33,709 nt of DNA from an uncultured Candidatus Saccharibacteria bacterium (GTDB taxonomy: Bacteria > Patescibacteriota > Saccharimonadia > Saccharimonadales > Saccharimonadaceae). Shown here piece after piece: positions 7,534-14,826 of this stretch (positions are counted from its first letter, which is position 1; every line of letters begins with the position of its first letter). The notes beneath the pieces are model-generated. The model was not told where the DNA came from. It ran no database searches and saw nothing but the letters and a program-made list of their open reading frames with translations. The position numbers and the translations under genes were made by a program. Location of the stretch: NCBI GenBank assembly GCA_949480205.1, contig CASXXK010000010.1:1-33709 (forward strand), written 5' to 3'.

Positions 7534-8076
7534 CTACCTCGTGCTGCCGTCAGAATAATAGATTTCAGTATCTTCTAGATAATTATAGTGCTCCTTGAGC
7601 TGGGCTTTAATTTTTGAGTCGTCAAAACTGCTGATTTTGAGCATCTTCCTCGCTACGCTACTTGGGAACATTCGCTTGATGGATGGAGCATATTCTGTGC
7701 CGTCTTTTGGAATTTCGTATTTTACTACTTCGTCAGCATCTTTTTTGAAATAAAACTTATACGGCATTGAACCGCCCGTGCCAACACGGATTTTATTATT
7801 CTCATCTACATAGAAACTTTCGTCTAAAATCCACATATAGGCATAACGATATTCATTATCTTCAGTAATCCCGAAACCTTCATAATCGGCAAAGGCTTGA
7901 TAATCTTTTTCGGTCGTTTTGTGAGGGCTATTGTCATGATCTAATAGATATTGAACGGCGATATCGTAAAGTTGATCGCTACCGCTGATAAATTTTGTGC
8001 GGGTAGCGAAACGTAACATCAGTAAAGTAAAAAGTAAAATAGCGCTAAATATAAGTAGGTAGTTCTTCTTTTTCAT
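7534..8076 (-). CDS. Membrane-anchored or secreted protein of unknown function
   Basis: 180 residues. The N-terminus has KKK followed by a hydrophobic segment (about residues 6-22), so it is a signal anchor or an uncleaved signal peptide; no lipobox is visible. The extracytoplasmic part is rich in Tyr, Asp and Lys, with a YRYAYMWIL segment near the middle. I do not recognise a family. It lies between the Vat-like acetyltransferase gene (1-base gap) and the GyrI-like gene (3-base gap), so it is certainly co-transcribed with them. Confidence 0.75.
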   Translation of the reverse strand: MKKKNYLLIFSAILLFTLLMLRFATRTKFISGSDQLYDIAVQYLLDHDNSPHKTTEKDYQAFADYEGFGITEDNEYRYAYMWILDESFYVDENNKIRVGTGGSMPYKFYFKKDADEVVKYEIPKDGTEYAPSIKRMFPSSVARKMLKISSFDDSKIKAQLKEHYNYLEDTEIYYSDGSTR

Positions 8077-8077
8077 C

Positions 8078-8719
8078 TTATACTAACAATTTTTTTAATT
8101 CTTCTTTTACGTACCTTAAATCACTGTTCGTTAGTAGCGGAATGAGGTTTTGGATTTCTTCTATACTTTTATCCCACCACCTGAACTGCTCTAGAAGTTC
8201 AATTAGCTCATCATCGAATCGTTTTCGTAAGATTTGAGCGGGGTTACCGATGACGACCGTGTAGGGTTCGATATCTTTTCGCACTACTGTATTTGCACCA
8301 ATAATTACTCCATCGCCAACTTTTACTCCAGGGAGAAACGTCACATTTTGCCCAATCCAAACATCGTTACCAATTACCGTGTCACCCTTCAATCCCATTT
8401 CTGTTTCTGGCGGCGTGTCCTGTTCCCAACCCTCCAAGGTGTAAAACGGAAAGGTCGTTACGGCATTTCTTTGATGATTTGCTCCGTTCATAATAAACTC
8501 GACACCGGCAGCGATTTGGCAAAACTTACCGATGATTAGCTTATCGCCATTGAAATCGTAATGATGAGAGACATGGCTCTCGAAGTTATCGTCCGCAATG
8601 TAAGTAAAGTCGCCTACGATAATATTAGGATTTTGAATAGTTGGTTTGGCATAAATTTCCTTTTCATAACCAGCAATAGGGTGAATCTGATTTGGATTAG
8701 GAGTCGATGCGTTATTCAT
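8078..8719 (-). CDS. Vat-like xenobiotic O-acetyltransferase (left-handed beta-helix)
   Basis: 213 residues, closely following the virginiamycin/streptogramin A acetyltransferase (Vat) pattern: HPIAGYEKE at the start, LIIGKFCQIAAGVEFIMNGANH, GDTVIGNDVWIGQNVTFLPGVKVGDG, and a C-terminal RWWDKSIEEI. His82 in NGANH sits at the same residue number as the catalytic His of VatD as I recall it. Hexapeptide repeats (I-G-x-x-x-x) form the left-handed helix that binds acetyl-CoA. It could acetylate streptogramin A, but many chromosomal relatives have untested substrates. It is the first gene of a four-gene operon. ATG at 8717-8719 lies about 20 bases downstream of the predicted transcription start. Confidence 0.88.
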   Translation of the reverse strand: MNNASTPNPNQIHPIAGYEKEIYAKPTIQNPNIIVGDFTYIADDNFESHVSHHYDFNGDKLIIGKFCQIAAGVEFIMNGANHQRNAVTTFPFYTLEGWEQDTPPETEMGLKGDTVIGNDVWIGQNVTFLPGVKVGDGVIIGANTVVRKDIEPYTVVIGNPAQILRKRFDDELIELLEQFRWWDKSIEEIQNLIPLLTNSDLRYVKEELKKLLV

Positions 8720-8743
8720 AATATAATGGCAAATTTTGTTTAG

Positions 8744-8777
8744 TCTTTATCTTATTGTATCATAGAACTTCGTTCTA
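8744..8777 (-). promoter_or_regulatory. Candidate promoter and operator of the Vat-like operon
   Basis: The minus strand has TACAAT as a -10 near 8744-8756, and directly upstream the palindrome TAGAAC-GAA-GTTCTA (8763-8777). The palindrome would cover the region between -35 and -10, the usual place for a repressor. No repressor gene is adjacent. Confidence 0.4.
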
Positions 8778-8797
8778 GAAATAACTGCGTCAGCTCA

Positions 8798-8823
8798 GAG
8801 AAAATGTCATTTGACATTTTCTC
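8798..8823. repeat. 26-base perfect palindrome
   Basis: GAGAAAATGTCA, two T, then its exact reverse complement. It lies between the Vat-like operon promoter and the terminator of the next unit. There is no T-run on either side. It could be an operator or an mRNA hairpin. Confidence 0.7.
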
Positions 8824-8866
8824 GTTCGCGATCCTTGTTATATCATCCATTTAAATCAGCTACGCA

Positions 8867-8894
8867 AAAGCGCAGCAACCTAAGGTGCTGCGCT
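8867..8894 (-). terminator. Intrinsic terminator of the DapB-like gene
   Basis: On the minus strand GCGCAGC-ACCT-T-AGGT-T-GCTGCGC followed by TTTT, 25 bases after the stop codon of the gene ending at 8919. Confidence 0.7.
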
Positions 8895-8918
8895 CCCAGT
8901 AATCTAGATTACTCATCA

Positions 8919-9389
8919 CTAGGCACTTTTTTGAATAATCTTGCCTGTAATTTTCGCGTTTTTCACTTCTACAACACAAGCCTCAATCTGCTGCGTAATT
9001 CCAAACAATGTATCTTGCTTGTAGTAATATGCCATAATCGGAATGTAGCTCGCCGCACGCTCCAGAATCATTAAACTATACTCCGGGATATGCGTGGAGC
9101 AAAAGATTAGCGGACGATTAAAACGTACTGCAAGCCGCACAATCTCCGTCAATCCTACTGTAGAAGCGAGCACTACTACGGCTGAGATTTCCGAAAAAAC
9201 TTCGCCATATTCCTTGTCTGTGCTATCTGCATGCAGCCAGTGCAAATCTTGTTGGAAACTTGATGGTATGTCTGCACGTTGAGGCACATAGCTGGCCGCA
9301 ACACAAATGTTACCGGTGTTGTAGAATGTGTTTTTAATAGTAACAATAAGATTACTGTCAAAAGAACTCAAAAGTATACGGTTTACCAT
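8919..9389 (-). CDS. DapB-like Rossmann-fold protein, lacking the C-terminal domain
   Basis: 156 residues from ATG 9387-9389, chosen because a perfect AAGGAG lies 8 bases upstream; a longer frame to 9434 has no such signal. The middle resembles the NAD-binding domain of dihydrodipicolinate reductase: a strand-like SAVVVLAS, then RPLIFCSTHIPEYSLMILERAASYIPIMAYYY, which parallels the GTTG-to-substrate-loop region of DapB. The normal DapB catalytic HHxxK motif and C-terminal domain are absent, so it is not a working DapB. Function unknown. It is monocistronic, with an extended -10 (TGC-TATAAT, 9433-9438) and its own terminator. Confidence 0.6.
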   Translation of the reverse strand: MVNRILLSSFDSNLIVTIKNTFYNTGNICVAASYVPQRADIPSSFQQDLHWLHADSTDKEYGEVFSEISAVVVLASTVGLTEIVRLAVRFNRPLIFCSTHIPEYSLMILERAASYIPIMAYYYKQDTLFGITQQIEACVVEVKNAKITGKIIQKSA

Positions 9390-9432
9390 ATTCTGGACTC
9401 CTTTGCTAAGAATAATGTACTTCCAGTCTGTC

Positions 9433-9441
9433 ATTATAGCA
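9433..9441 (-). promoter_or_regulatory. Extended -10 promoter of the DapB-like gene
   Basis: TGC-TATAAT on the minus strand between the fusA terminator and the gene. It predicts a leader of about 38 bases carrying AAGGAG. No convincing -35. Confidence 0.6.
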
Positions 9442-9448
9442 TAAGTTC

Positions 9449-9478
9449 AACGAAAAAGAGACCCCGTAGGGTCTCTTT
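9449..9478 (-). terminator. Intrinsic terminator of fusA
   Basis: On the minus strand AGAGACCC-TACG-GGGTCTCT followed by TTTTT, 17 bases after the fusA stop. Confidence 0.9.
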
Positions 9479-9494
9479 CCGCAAGAAAAGTGTG

Positions 9495-11594
9495 TTATTT
9501 CGTATTTCGCTTCTCGATGATTTCGGCAGCCACGTTTGGTGGTACTTCCTCGTAGGCTGAGAGCTCCATAGAACTGGCAGCACGACCTTGTGACATTGAA
9601 CGCAGGTCGGAGGTGTAGCCAAAGAGGTTGGCCAATGGGCAAAACGCCTTGATTAGCTTAGCGCCACCACTAAGATCTTCCATACTGTCAATACGACCAC
9701 GGCGAGAGTTAATGTCGCCGATAACATCACCCATGAACTCCTCTGGGGTAGTGATTTCTATTTTCATGATCGGCTCAAGCAGGACTGGTTTCGCTTTCTT
9801 GATACCCTCACGGGTAGCCAGGCTACCAGCAAGCTTGAAGGCAAGCTCGTTAGAGTCGACATCGTGGTAGCTACCATCATAAAGTGTAGCTTTGACATCT
9901 ACGACTGGGTAGCCGGCAATCACACCGCCAGCAAGGGTTTCTTCGATACCCTTTTGGACTGGTTTGCGGAATTCCTGAGGCACCACGCCGCCTTTGATTT
10001 GATCGATAAATTCAAAGCCTTTGCCTGGTTCGTTTGGCTCAAATTTCACCCAAACATCACCATATTGACCGCTACCACCGGATTGTTTGATGTGTTTACC
10101 TTGAGCTTCGGCCGTGCCACGAATGGTTTCACGGTAAGCGACTTGAGGTGCGCCAGTGTTGGTCTCTACGCCATGTTCCTTTTGCAAACGATCAATTGCG
10201 ATTTCGATATGTAACTCGCCCATACCAGAGATAATGGTTTGGCCAGTTTCTTCGTCGGTATGAACGCGCAAGGTTGGGTCCTCTTCGACGAGCTTCTGCA
10301 AACCAATACCCATTTTTTCTTGGTCGGATTTGGTCTTTGGCTCGACGGCGACGGATACTGGTGGATCTGGGAAAGTAATGTCTTCTAGATGAATCGGATG
10401 TGCTGGGTCACAAATCGTAGTACCAGTGGTGACATTCTTCATACCGACCACAGCGGCGATATCACCGGCTGCGATTTCGGTAATTTCTTCGCGCTTATCG
10501 GCGAACATACGGACAATGCGGCCGATGCGTTCCTTATCGCCAGTAGTAGCATTAAGTACAGTGTCACCAGATTTGATTTTACCGGCATAAACACGGATGA
10601 AGATTAACTTACCTACGAATGGGTCGGTAGCAATCTTGAAAGCCAAGGCCGTCAATGGCTCTTTGTCGTCAGCTTTGCGGACGACTTCATTGCCGGTTTT
10701 AGGATCAATGCCAACGGTTTGACCTTGATCACGATCAAGTGGAGATGGCAAATAGTCAGTCACAAGGTCGAGGACTTTCTCGACAATCACACCGCGACCA
10801 TCACCACCAGTAACTAGGAAGAAATCACCGTCGAGTACGCGCTTACGCAAAGCTGCTTTGAGCTCAACTTCAGTGATGGCTTCTTCGCCTTGATTGAAGA
10901 ATTTCTCCATCAAAGCTTCGTCAGCTTGTACAGCTTCTTCAACCAACATCGAGCGCGCGTTCTTGGCCTTCTCTAGCATATCAGCTGGAATTTCTCCAAC
11001 AGTCAACTCATGATCAGCGTAATCCTTGTAGGTGTAGGCCTTCATGTCAATCAAGTCAACTACGCCGCAGATATCTTTTTCGAAGCCGATGGGCAAGTGA
11101 ATCGCAACGGCATTCTTAGACAAGCGTTTGTGAATACTATCAAGAGATTTGTAGAAATCACCACCAATTTGGTTGATTTTGTTGATAAAACAGATGCGTG
11201 GCACGCCATATTTGGTAGCCTGGCGCCATACAGTCTCAGATTGAGCTTCTACGCCCATCTTACCGTCGAAAACAACAACCGCACCGTCGAGCACGCGCAA
11301 TGAGCGCTCCACCTCGGCAGTAAAGTCGATGTGGCCCGGAGTATCGATAATGTTGATTTTGTGATCTTTCCAGTAGACCGTAACTGCAGCAGAAGTAATC
11401 GTGATGCCGCGTTCCTTTTCTTGCTCCATCCAGTCGGTAGTAGCACCACCGGTACCGCCTTTCACGAGGTCAATCTTGTGTTTGAGACCGGTGCGATAGA
11501 GAATCGCCTCGGACGTAGTGGTCTTGCCCGCATCGATGTGGGCAATAATTCCGATATTGCGGAACTTTGATAGATCTTTGACTTCACCTGCCAT
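9495..11594 (-). CDS. fusA: Translation elongation factor G
   Basis: Ribosomal translocase GTPase of normal length (699 residues, five domains). P-loop AHIDAGKT at 18-25, switch I RGITI, G3 motif DTPGH at 84-88, and domain IV with YRETIRGTAEAQGKHIKQSGGSGQYGDV. The G4 motif is odd: residues 138-141 read NKIN instead of the near-universal NKxD, with AAC at 11172-11174 for the last residue. The rest of the G domain is normal, so the gene is not decaying. ATG at 11592-11594 follows AAAGGAAAA. It has its own promoter and terminator, and the ribosomal genes rpsG/rpsL often found beside it are absent. Confidence 0.98.
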   Translation of the reverse strand: MAGEVKDLSKFRNIGIIAHIDAGKTTTSEAILYRTGLKHKIDLVKGGTGGATTDWMEQEKERGITITSAAVTVYWKDHKINIIDTPGHIDFTAEVERSLRVLDGAVVVFDGKMGVEAQSETVWRQATKYGVPRICFINKINQIGGDFYKSLDSIHKRLSKNAVAIHLPIGFEKDICGVVDLIDMKAYTYKDYADHELTVGEIPADMLEKAKNARSMLVEEAVQADEALMEKFFNQGEEAITEVELKAALRKRVLDGDFFLVTGGDGRGVIVEKVLDLVTDYLPSPLDRDQGQTVGIDPKTGNEVVRKADDKEPLTALAFKIATDPFVGKLIFIRVYAGKIKSGDTVLNATTGDKERIGRIVRMFADKREEITEIAAGDIAAVVGMKNVTTGTTICDPAHPIHLEDITFPDPPVSVAVEPKTKSDQEKMGIGLQKLVEEDPTLRVHTDEETGQTIISGMGELHIEIAIDRLQKEHGVETNTGAPQVAYRETIRGTAEAQGKHIKQSGGSGQYGDVWVKFEPNEPGKGFEFIDQIKGGVVPQEFRKPVQKGIEETLAGGVIAGYPVVDVKATLYDGSYHDVDSNELAFKLAGSLATREGIKKAKPVLLEPIMKIEITTPEEFMGDVIGDINSRRGRIDSMEDLSGGAKLIKAFCPLANLFGYTSDLRSMSQGRAASSMELSAYEEVPPNVAAEIIEKRNTK

Positions 11595-11675
11595 AAGTTC
11601 GTTTTCCTTTTATTATTACTTTCTCCCAAGCGCACATATAGCCCGCTTGCAGACATTAAAAATAGACTTTTCTTA

Positions 11676-11684
11676 ATTTTAGCA
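11676..11684 (-). promoter_or_regulatory. Extended -10 promoter of fusA
   Basis: TGC-TAAAAT on the minus strand, about 80 bases upstream of ATG. No good -35 is visible. The leader contains the AAAGG ribosome-binding site. Confidence 0.5.
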
Positions 11685-11731
11685 TAAAAGTTGCAATTTT
11701 GGTAGGGGGATTTTACGGCTAAGATAAGGAA

Positions 11732-11755
11732 ACCCAGCTACAAATGTAGCTGGGT
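11732..11755 (-). terminator. Intrinsic terminator of the coiled-coil gene
   Basis: ACCCAGCTAC with a four-base loop and the exact complement GTAGCTGGGT, followed on the minus strand by TTTCCTTATCTT. The stop codon of the gene lies 16 bases upstream. Confidence 0.75.
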
Positions 11756-11770
11756 CCATAGAACTAACGG

Positions 11771-12694
11771 TTAGTTCTCGGAAGAATCATCTTCTGCATC
11801 TGTAGCAGAATAGCTATCGCCAAAATAATACTTCTGATAGCGTATTTGGCAATCGTTACGCAGGTCAGTTTCATGGCGCTGCTGCAATAGCTGAAGACTT
11901 TCGACCGAAAGGTCTGTGTCAATTTCCGGAACAAACTGCGTGTCGGCAAGCTTGGTTGGAAATGGCAAGACGAAATAAATCTCGTGTACGTTCGGATTAT
12001 CAGCGAGCGACTCGTCTACGATAATATCAGAGGCGTGCGCATCGCGCCATGCCTGCAGTTCCGGAAACTCCAGTATCCAACACTTAACCACCATCGCACT
12101 GGCAACGTGTGGCATGCATAAGAGAAATTCCCGTTCATTGCGGCGATGTACGAAGTGAACGCAAATCTTATCACCTTTTGAAGGTGATGACTGTACTGCC
12201 CATGGTAAGCTACGCAAAAAAGTATTATCCTGCGCTAAAACTGGATATTCCGGACACGAGTCCAGGAACTGAGCAACAAAACCATTATATCGGCGCAAGC
12301 GCTCATACTTTGGTACAATCCAAGTCAGGTCGTGATTGTCGTGGATACAAAAGGCGCTGACGCTGGCTGTGACCGTATTAGGCTTATATGCTTCCTGCAT
12401 TTCCGATAAAGTAACCGGCTGGACTAAGCGCCGATTGCGCTGGTGTAGACGCGCCCCATCTTGTGCGGCACTCCGCAGACGGTTGATATTCTTCTGTAAC
12501 TCCTCATACTTTTCGTCGCTTTCCCTGATTCTCTGTTGCATTTCCGAACGTTCCTTATCCCATTGTTCCTTGAGCGTCTCTATCTCTTGTTCGTGCTCTG
12601 CCTGAAGCTTTGCGATGCGGTTCTCATAGTTTTGAACCATCAGCCTGTGCTCCTGCTCTTTCTCCGCTATGAGCATTTCGTATTCTTTCTTCAA
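11771..12694 (-). CDS. Coiled-coil protein of unknown function
   Basis: 307 residues. The first about 75 are a continuous coiled coil (Glu, Lys, Gln, Arg and Leu heptads), followed by a globular domain of about 200 residues with several Trp and Cys and an acidic Ser/Asp/Glu C-terminus. No signal peptide, membrane segment or catalytic motif that I recognise. The frame starts at TTG 12692-12694, 11 bases after AGGAGG; ATG at 12674-12676 is an alternative. It has a consensus promoter and its own terminator, so it is expressed alone. The expression signals resemble those of the accessory genes at 29513-32808 rather than the housekeeping genes. Confidence 0.75.
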   Translation of the reverse strand: MKKEYEMLIAEKEQEHRLMVQNYENRIAKLQAEHEQEIETLKEQWDKERSEMQQRIRESDEKYEELQKNINRLRSAAQDGARLHQRNRRLVQPVTLSEMQEAYKPNTVTASVSAFCIHDNHDLTWIVPKYERLRRYNGFVAQFLDSCPEYPVLAQDNTFLRSLPWAVQSSPSKGDKICVHFVHRRNEREFLLCMPHVASAMVVKCWILEFPELQAWRDAHASDIIVDESLADNPNVHEIYFVLPFPTKLADTQFVPEIDTDLSVESLQLLQQRHETDLRNDCQIRYQKYYFGDSYSATDAEDDSSEN

Positions 12695-12747
12695 TCTTAA
12701 TCTTCCCTCCTAACTGAAAAAGTGCCTAGTTTTGTGTCTACTTTTCC

Positions 12748-12776
12748 ATAATACAACAGATTACGTTAAATGTCAA
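12748..12776 (-). promoter_or_regulatory. Consensus promoter of the coiled-coil gene
   Basis: TTGACA (12771-12776) and TATTAT (12748-12753) on the minus strand with a 17-base spacer. It directly abuts the stop codon of the helicase gene. The leader of about 50 bases carries AGGAGG. Confidence 0.85.
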
Positions 12777-14699
12777 CTAGGCGGGCGGGTGCTTATCTGT
12801 ACTAAGTAAATACAGTCGTCGTTTGGCTCGTGTCAGTGCGACATAGATCAGCCGTTGTTGGTCGGCAATTTCAGCTGCACGCGTATCACCAAATAATTCG
12901 AAGATTGTAGCATGCGGATGGGCGTTCTGTACGATTTCATGATCAAGTTCAAGCAGGATTACTACGTTAGACTCTAGACCTTTGGACTTGTGCATAGTCA
13001 TACAGCGTACCCGACGGTCAAATTCCGCTGAAGTCATGATCTTCTGCTCGACACTGAGTTGGCGCAACGCGGAAACAAAAATCTCGAGCGTAATACCATC
13101 AAACGAGGTAAAATTATGACGATGCAATAGCATAACATTCTGGCGCGCATGACGCCGTACGATTTTGATGACTGTTTTGAGCAGACGGGCGGCACTGATG
13201 GGGATTTTTTCTGGCGAAATGGTACCATGAGCAGCTTGACTCAGTGCTAACAGGATTTGTCCGTCGCCCAAGCAGTCTTCCTGCAAATCACTAACGTCGA
13301 AACGCGTTTGGTTGGGGTTGAGATGGTATATTTTGCCATTCTTGCGGCTAAATGCCTTGGCCGGAGTGGCCTGGGCGTCATAGTTATTTAGCATATAGCG
13401 GTTAGCCTGTTCAACAATACGGCGAGCACTCCGATAATTAGTGGCTAACGGAATATTAACAACATCTTCAGGAAAATACTCTGCAAAATTAATAAAGTAG
13501 TTTACATCTGAGCCTGCGAAACGGTTGATAGCTTGCCAATCATCACCAACGCAGAAGAGATGAGCGTGGGGCGCAAGCTGGCGCATGGCTTGAACCAGAG
13601 CAAAGAAAAGATAGGAAAAATCCTGATATTCATCGATGAGAATATATTTGAGCGGCGCTACCCGTTGGCACAGGACTTCATGACGGGTTGTAGACGAAAG
13701 TAGTTCGGTGGCAGTAGCCATCAAGAGATTAAAATCGGTTTTGGGTGAACGCAAAGTGGCAAGATATTTTTGATATACTTGGAGCGAAACCTGATGAAAC
13801 CGCACGTTCTTGACGAAATCCGCTTGACTTGAGTACTTGTTGCAATATTCGGCAACTTTTGCTTCTAAATTTTTGAGGCCGGTGCGGCCAGGATAGTATT
13901 GGCCAGCGCGCGTAATAAAATTGCTGACAATGCTAAGCATTTCTTGCCGTTCTTTAGGTGACAGTTTGAGGCGTAGTTCACTAAGCGTCTGTCGCAAAAG
14001 CTTTACAATTAGAATGTCGTGTTCTTCGCTGCTAATAATTACGGGACGTTCGCCAGCAAGTTTCATGAGGTCGAGAGCAAACTTATGAAAAGTTGAAGCA
14101 ATAGAAATTTTAACGCCTAGCCTGCCATCCTTTTCGAGACACGATGTCGCGCCAGCCCGACGTTGCGGGTGTCGCGCATCTTCATCCTCGGCCGTGGCCT
14201 CCGGAGATTCCCGAAAAAGAGATAGGCTAGACGCTGGACTTGCTAAGGCCACCTCTTGTTTTCTTATGAGAACATCCGCAGCTAGTGGACGAATCTTTGA
14301 TTCGGACACACGTGGCGAGGTTGAGGCGGCTCGACCCCGTGACGACAGGGGTCGAGAACGCCGTGTCTCAGAAGAAAATGAGAGGTGGCTTTTAGTGAGT
14401 TCTGCTAGGCCAATACCATCTATTTTTACTTCCGCGATGCGCTGGTTGACTTCAGCCGCGGCGGTACGATTGAACATGAAAATAGCGATTTCGTCTAAGT
14501 TTGCCAGACCATGCGCCACCAAATAGGCAACTTTAGCCACAATCACCCGTGTCTTACCCGAACCCGCACGCGCCGTAACTAAAGTATTCTTGTGATTGTC
14601 GATTGCGGCGCGAACCTGATCGTCATCTAGAGTATATGGCTCGCCAAATAGCGTTACGTGTTCACGAAACCAAATGCTTGCGTTAGTGATATTATCCAA
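12777..14699 (-). CDS. UvrD/Rep-type superfamily 1 DNA helicase with a GC-rich insert
   Basis: 640-residue SF1A helicase: Walker A ARAGSGKT at 43-50, Walker B ILIDEYQDFS, motif III CVGDDWQAINRF, motif IV region NYRSARRI, motif V TMHKSKGLESNVV and motif VI VALTRAKRR. All motifs are intact, so it should unwind DNA in repair or replication restart. Residues about 101-194 (positions 14118-14399) form a Ser/Arg/Ala/Glu-rich, low-complexity insert with no counterpart in UvrD proteins I know; its DNA is more GC-rich and full of palindromes. The start is TTG 14697-14699, with an in-frame stop two codons upstream and AAAGG 9 bases before it; no ATG fits better. Confidence 0.92.
   Translation of the reverse strand: MDNITNASIWFREHVTLFGEPYTLDDDQVRAAIDNHKNTLVTARAGSGKTRVIVAKVAYLVAHGLANLDEIAIFMFNRTAAAEVNQRIAEVKIDGIGLAELTKSHLSFSSETRRSRPLSSRGRAASTSPRVSESKIRPLAADVLIRKQEVALASPASSLSLFRESPEATAEDEDARHPQRRAGATSCLEKDGRLGVKISIASTFHKFALDLMKLAGERPVIISSEEHDILIVKLLRQTLSELRLKLSPKERQEMLSIVSNFITRAGQYYPGRTGLKNLEAKVAEYCNKYSSQADFVKNVRFHQVSLQVYQKYLATLRSPKTDFNLLMATATELLSSTTRHEVLCQRVAPLKYILIDEYQDFSYLFFALVQAMRQLAPHAHLFCVGDDWQAINRFAGSDVNYFINFAEYFPEDVVNIPLATNYRSARRIVEQANRYMLNNYDAQATPAKAFSRKNGKIYHLNPNQTRFDVSDLQEDCLGDGQILLALSQAAHGTISPEKIPISAARLLKTVIKIVRRHARQNVMLLHRHNFTSFDGITLEIFVSALRQLSVEQKIMTSAEFDRRVRCMTMHKSKGLESNVVILLELDHEIVQNAHPHATIFELFGDTRAAEIADQQRLIYVALTRAKRRLYLLSTDKHPPA
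14118..14399. repeat. Palindrome-rich, in-frame insert in the helicase gene
   Basis: Contains TCGACCCC/GGGGTCGA (about 14331-14355) within outer GGCG/CGCC and ACAC/GTGT stems, CGAATC-TTT-GATTCG (about 14290-14304), CCCG-acgttg-CGGG (about 14157-14168) and GACA-CGA-TGTC. The reading frame stays open across it. It resembles in principle the palindromic elements of Rickettsia that insert within genes; no homology is claimed. Confidence 0.5.
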
Positions 14700-14713
14700 G
14701 AGCTAAAGCCTTT

Positions 14714-14792
14714 CTGGGTGGGTGCGGAGGCTGCTGCCGAGCATGCAGTGCGCGAGTCCCGTGAAGACGGGCACGAGCGACACGTCACCCAG
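14714..14792. other. Structured GC-rich element between gatB and the helicase gene
   Basis: CTGGGTG at 14714-14720 pairs with CACCCAG at 14786-14792. Inside are CCCGT-GAAG-ACGGG (14758-14771) and a CTGC/GCAG stem. No T-run follows on either strand, so it is not a simple terminator. It could be a processed RNA, an attenuator for the helicase, or a relative of the palindromes in the helicase insert (both have CCCGTGAxGAC). SRP, RNase P and tmRNA signatures are absent. Confidence 0.45.
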
Positions 14793-14826
14793 GAAAGATC
14801 TTTTGCTCTTGAAATATATCATTGGT

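Noticed and set aside
9094-9361. Plus- and minus-strand short frames inside the DapB-like gene
   Set aside because: No start signals or recognisable products. Overlap with a gene that has a perfect ribosome-binding site.
14280-14310. tRNA gene suggested by GATTCG near paired stems
   Set aside because: No acceptor stem, no complete TTCRA arm and no anticodon loop, and it lies within an intact helicase frame.
14714-14792. SRP RNA or RNase P RNA
   Set aside because: The conserved SRP GGAA loop with its flanking motif and the RNase P GAGGAAAGUC-type core are absent.
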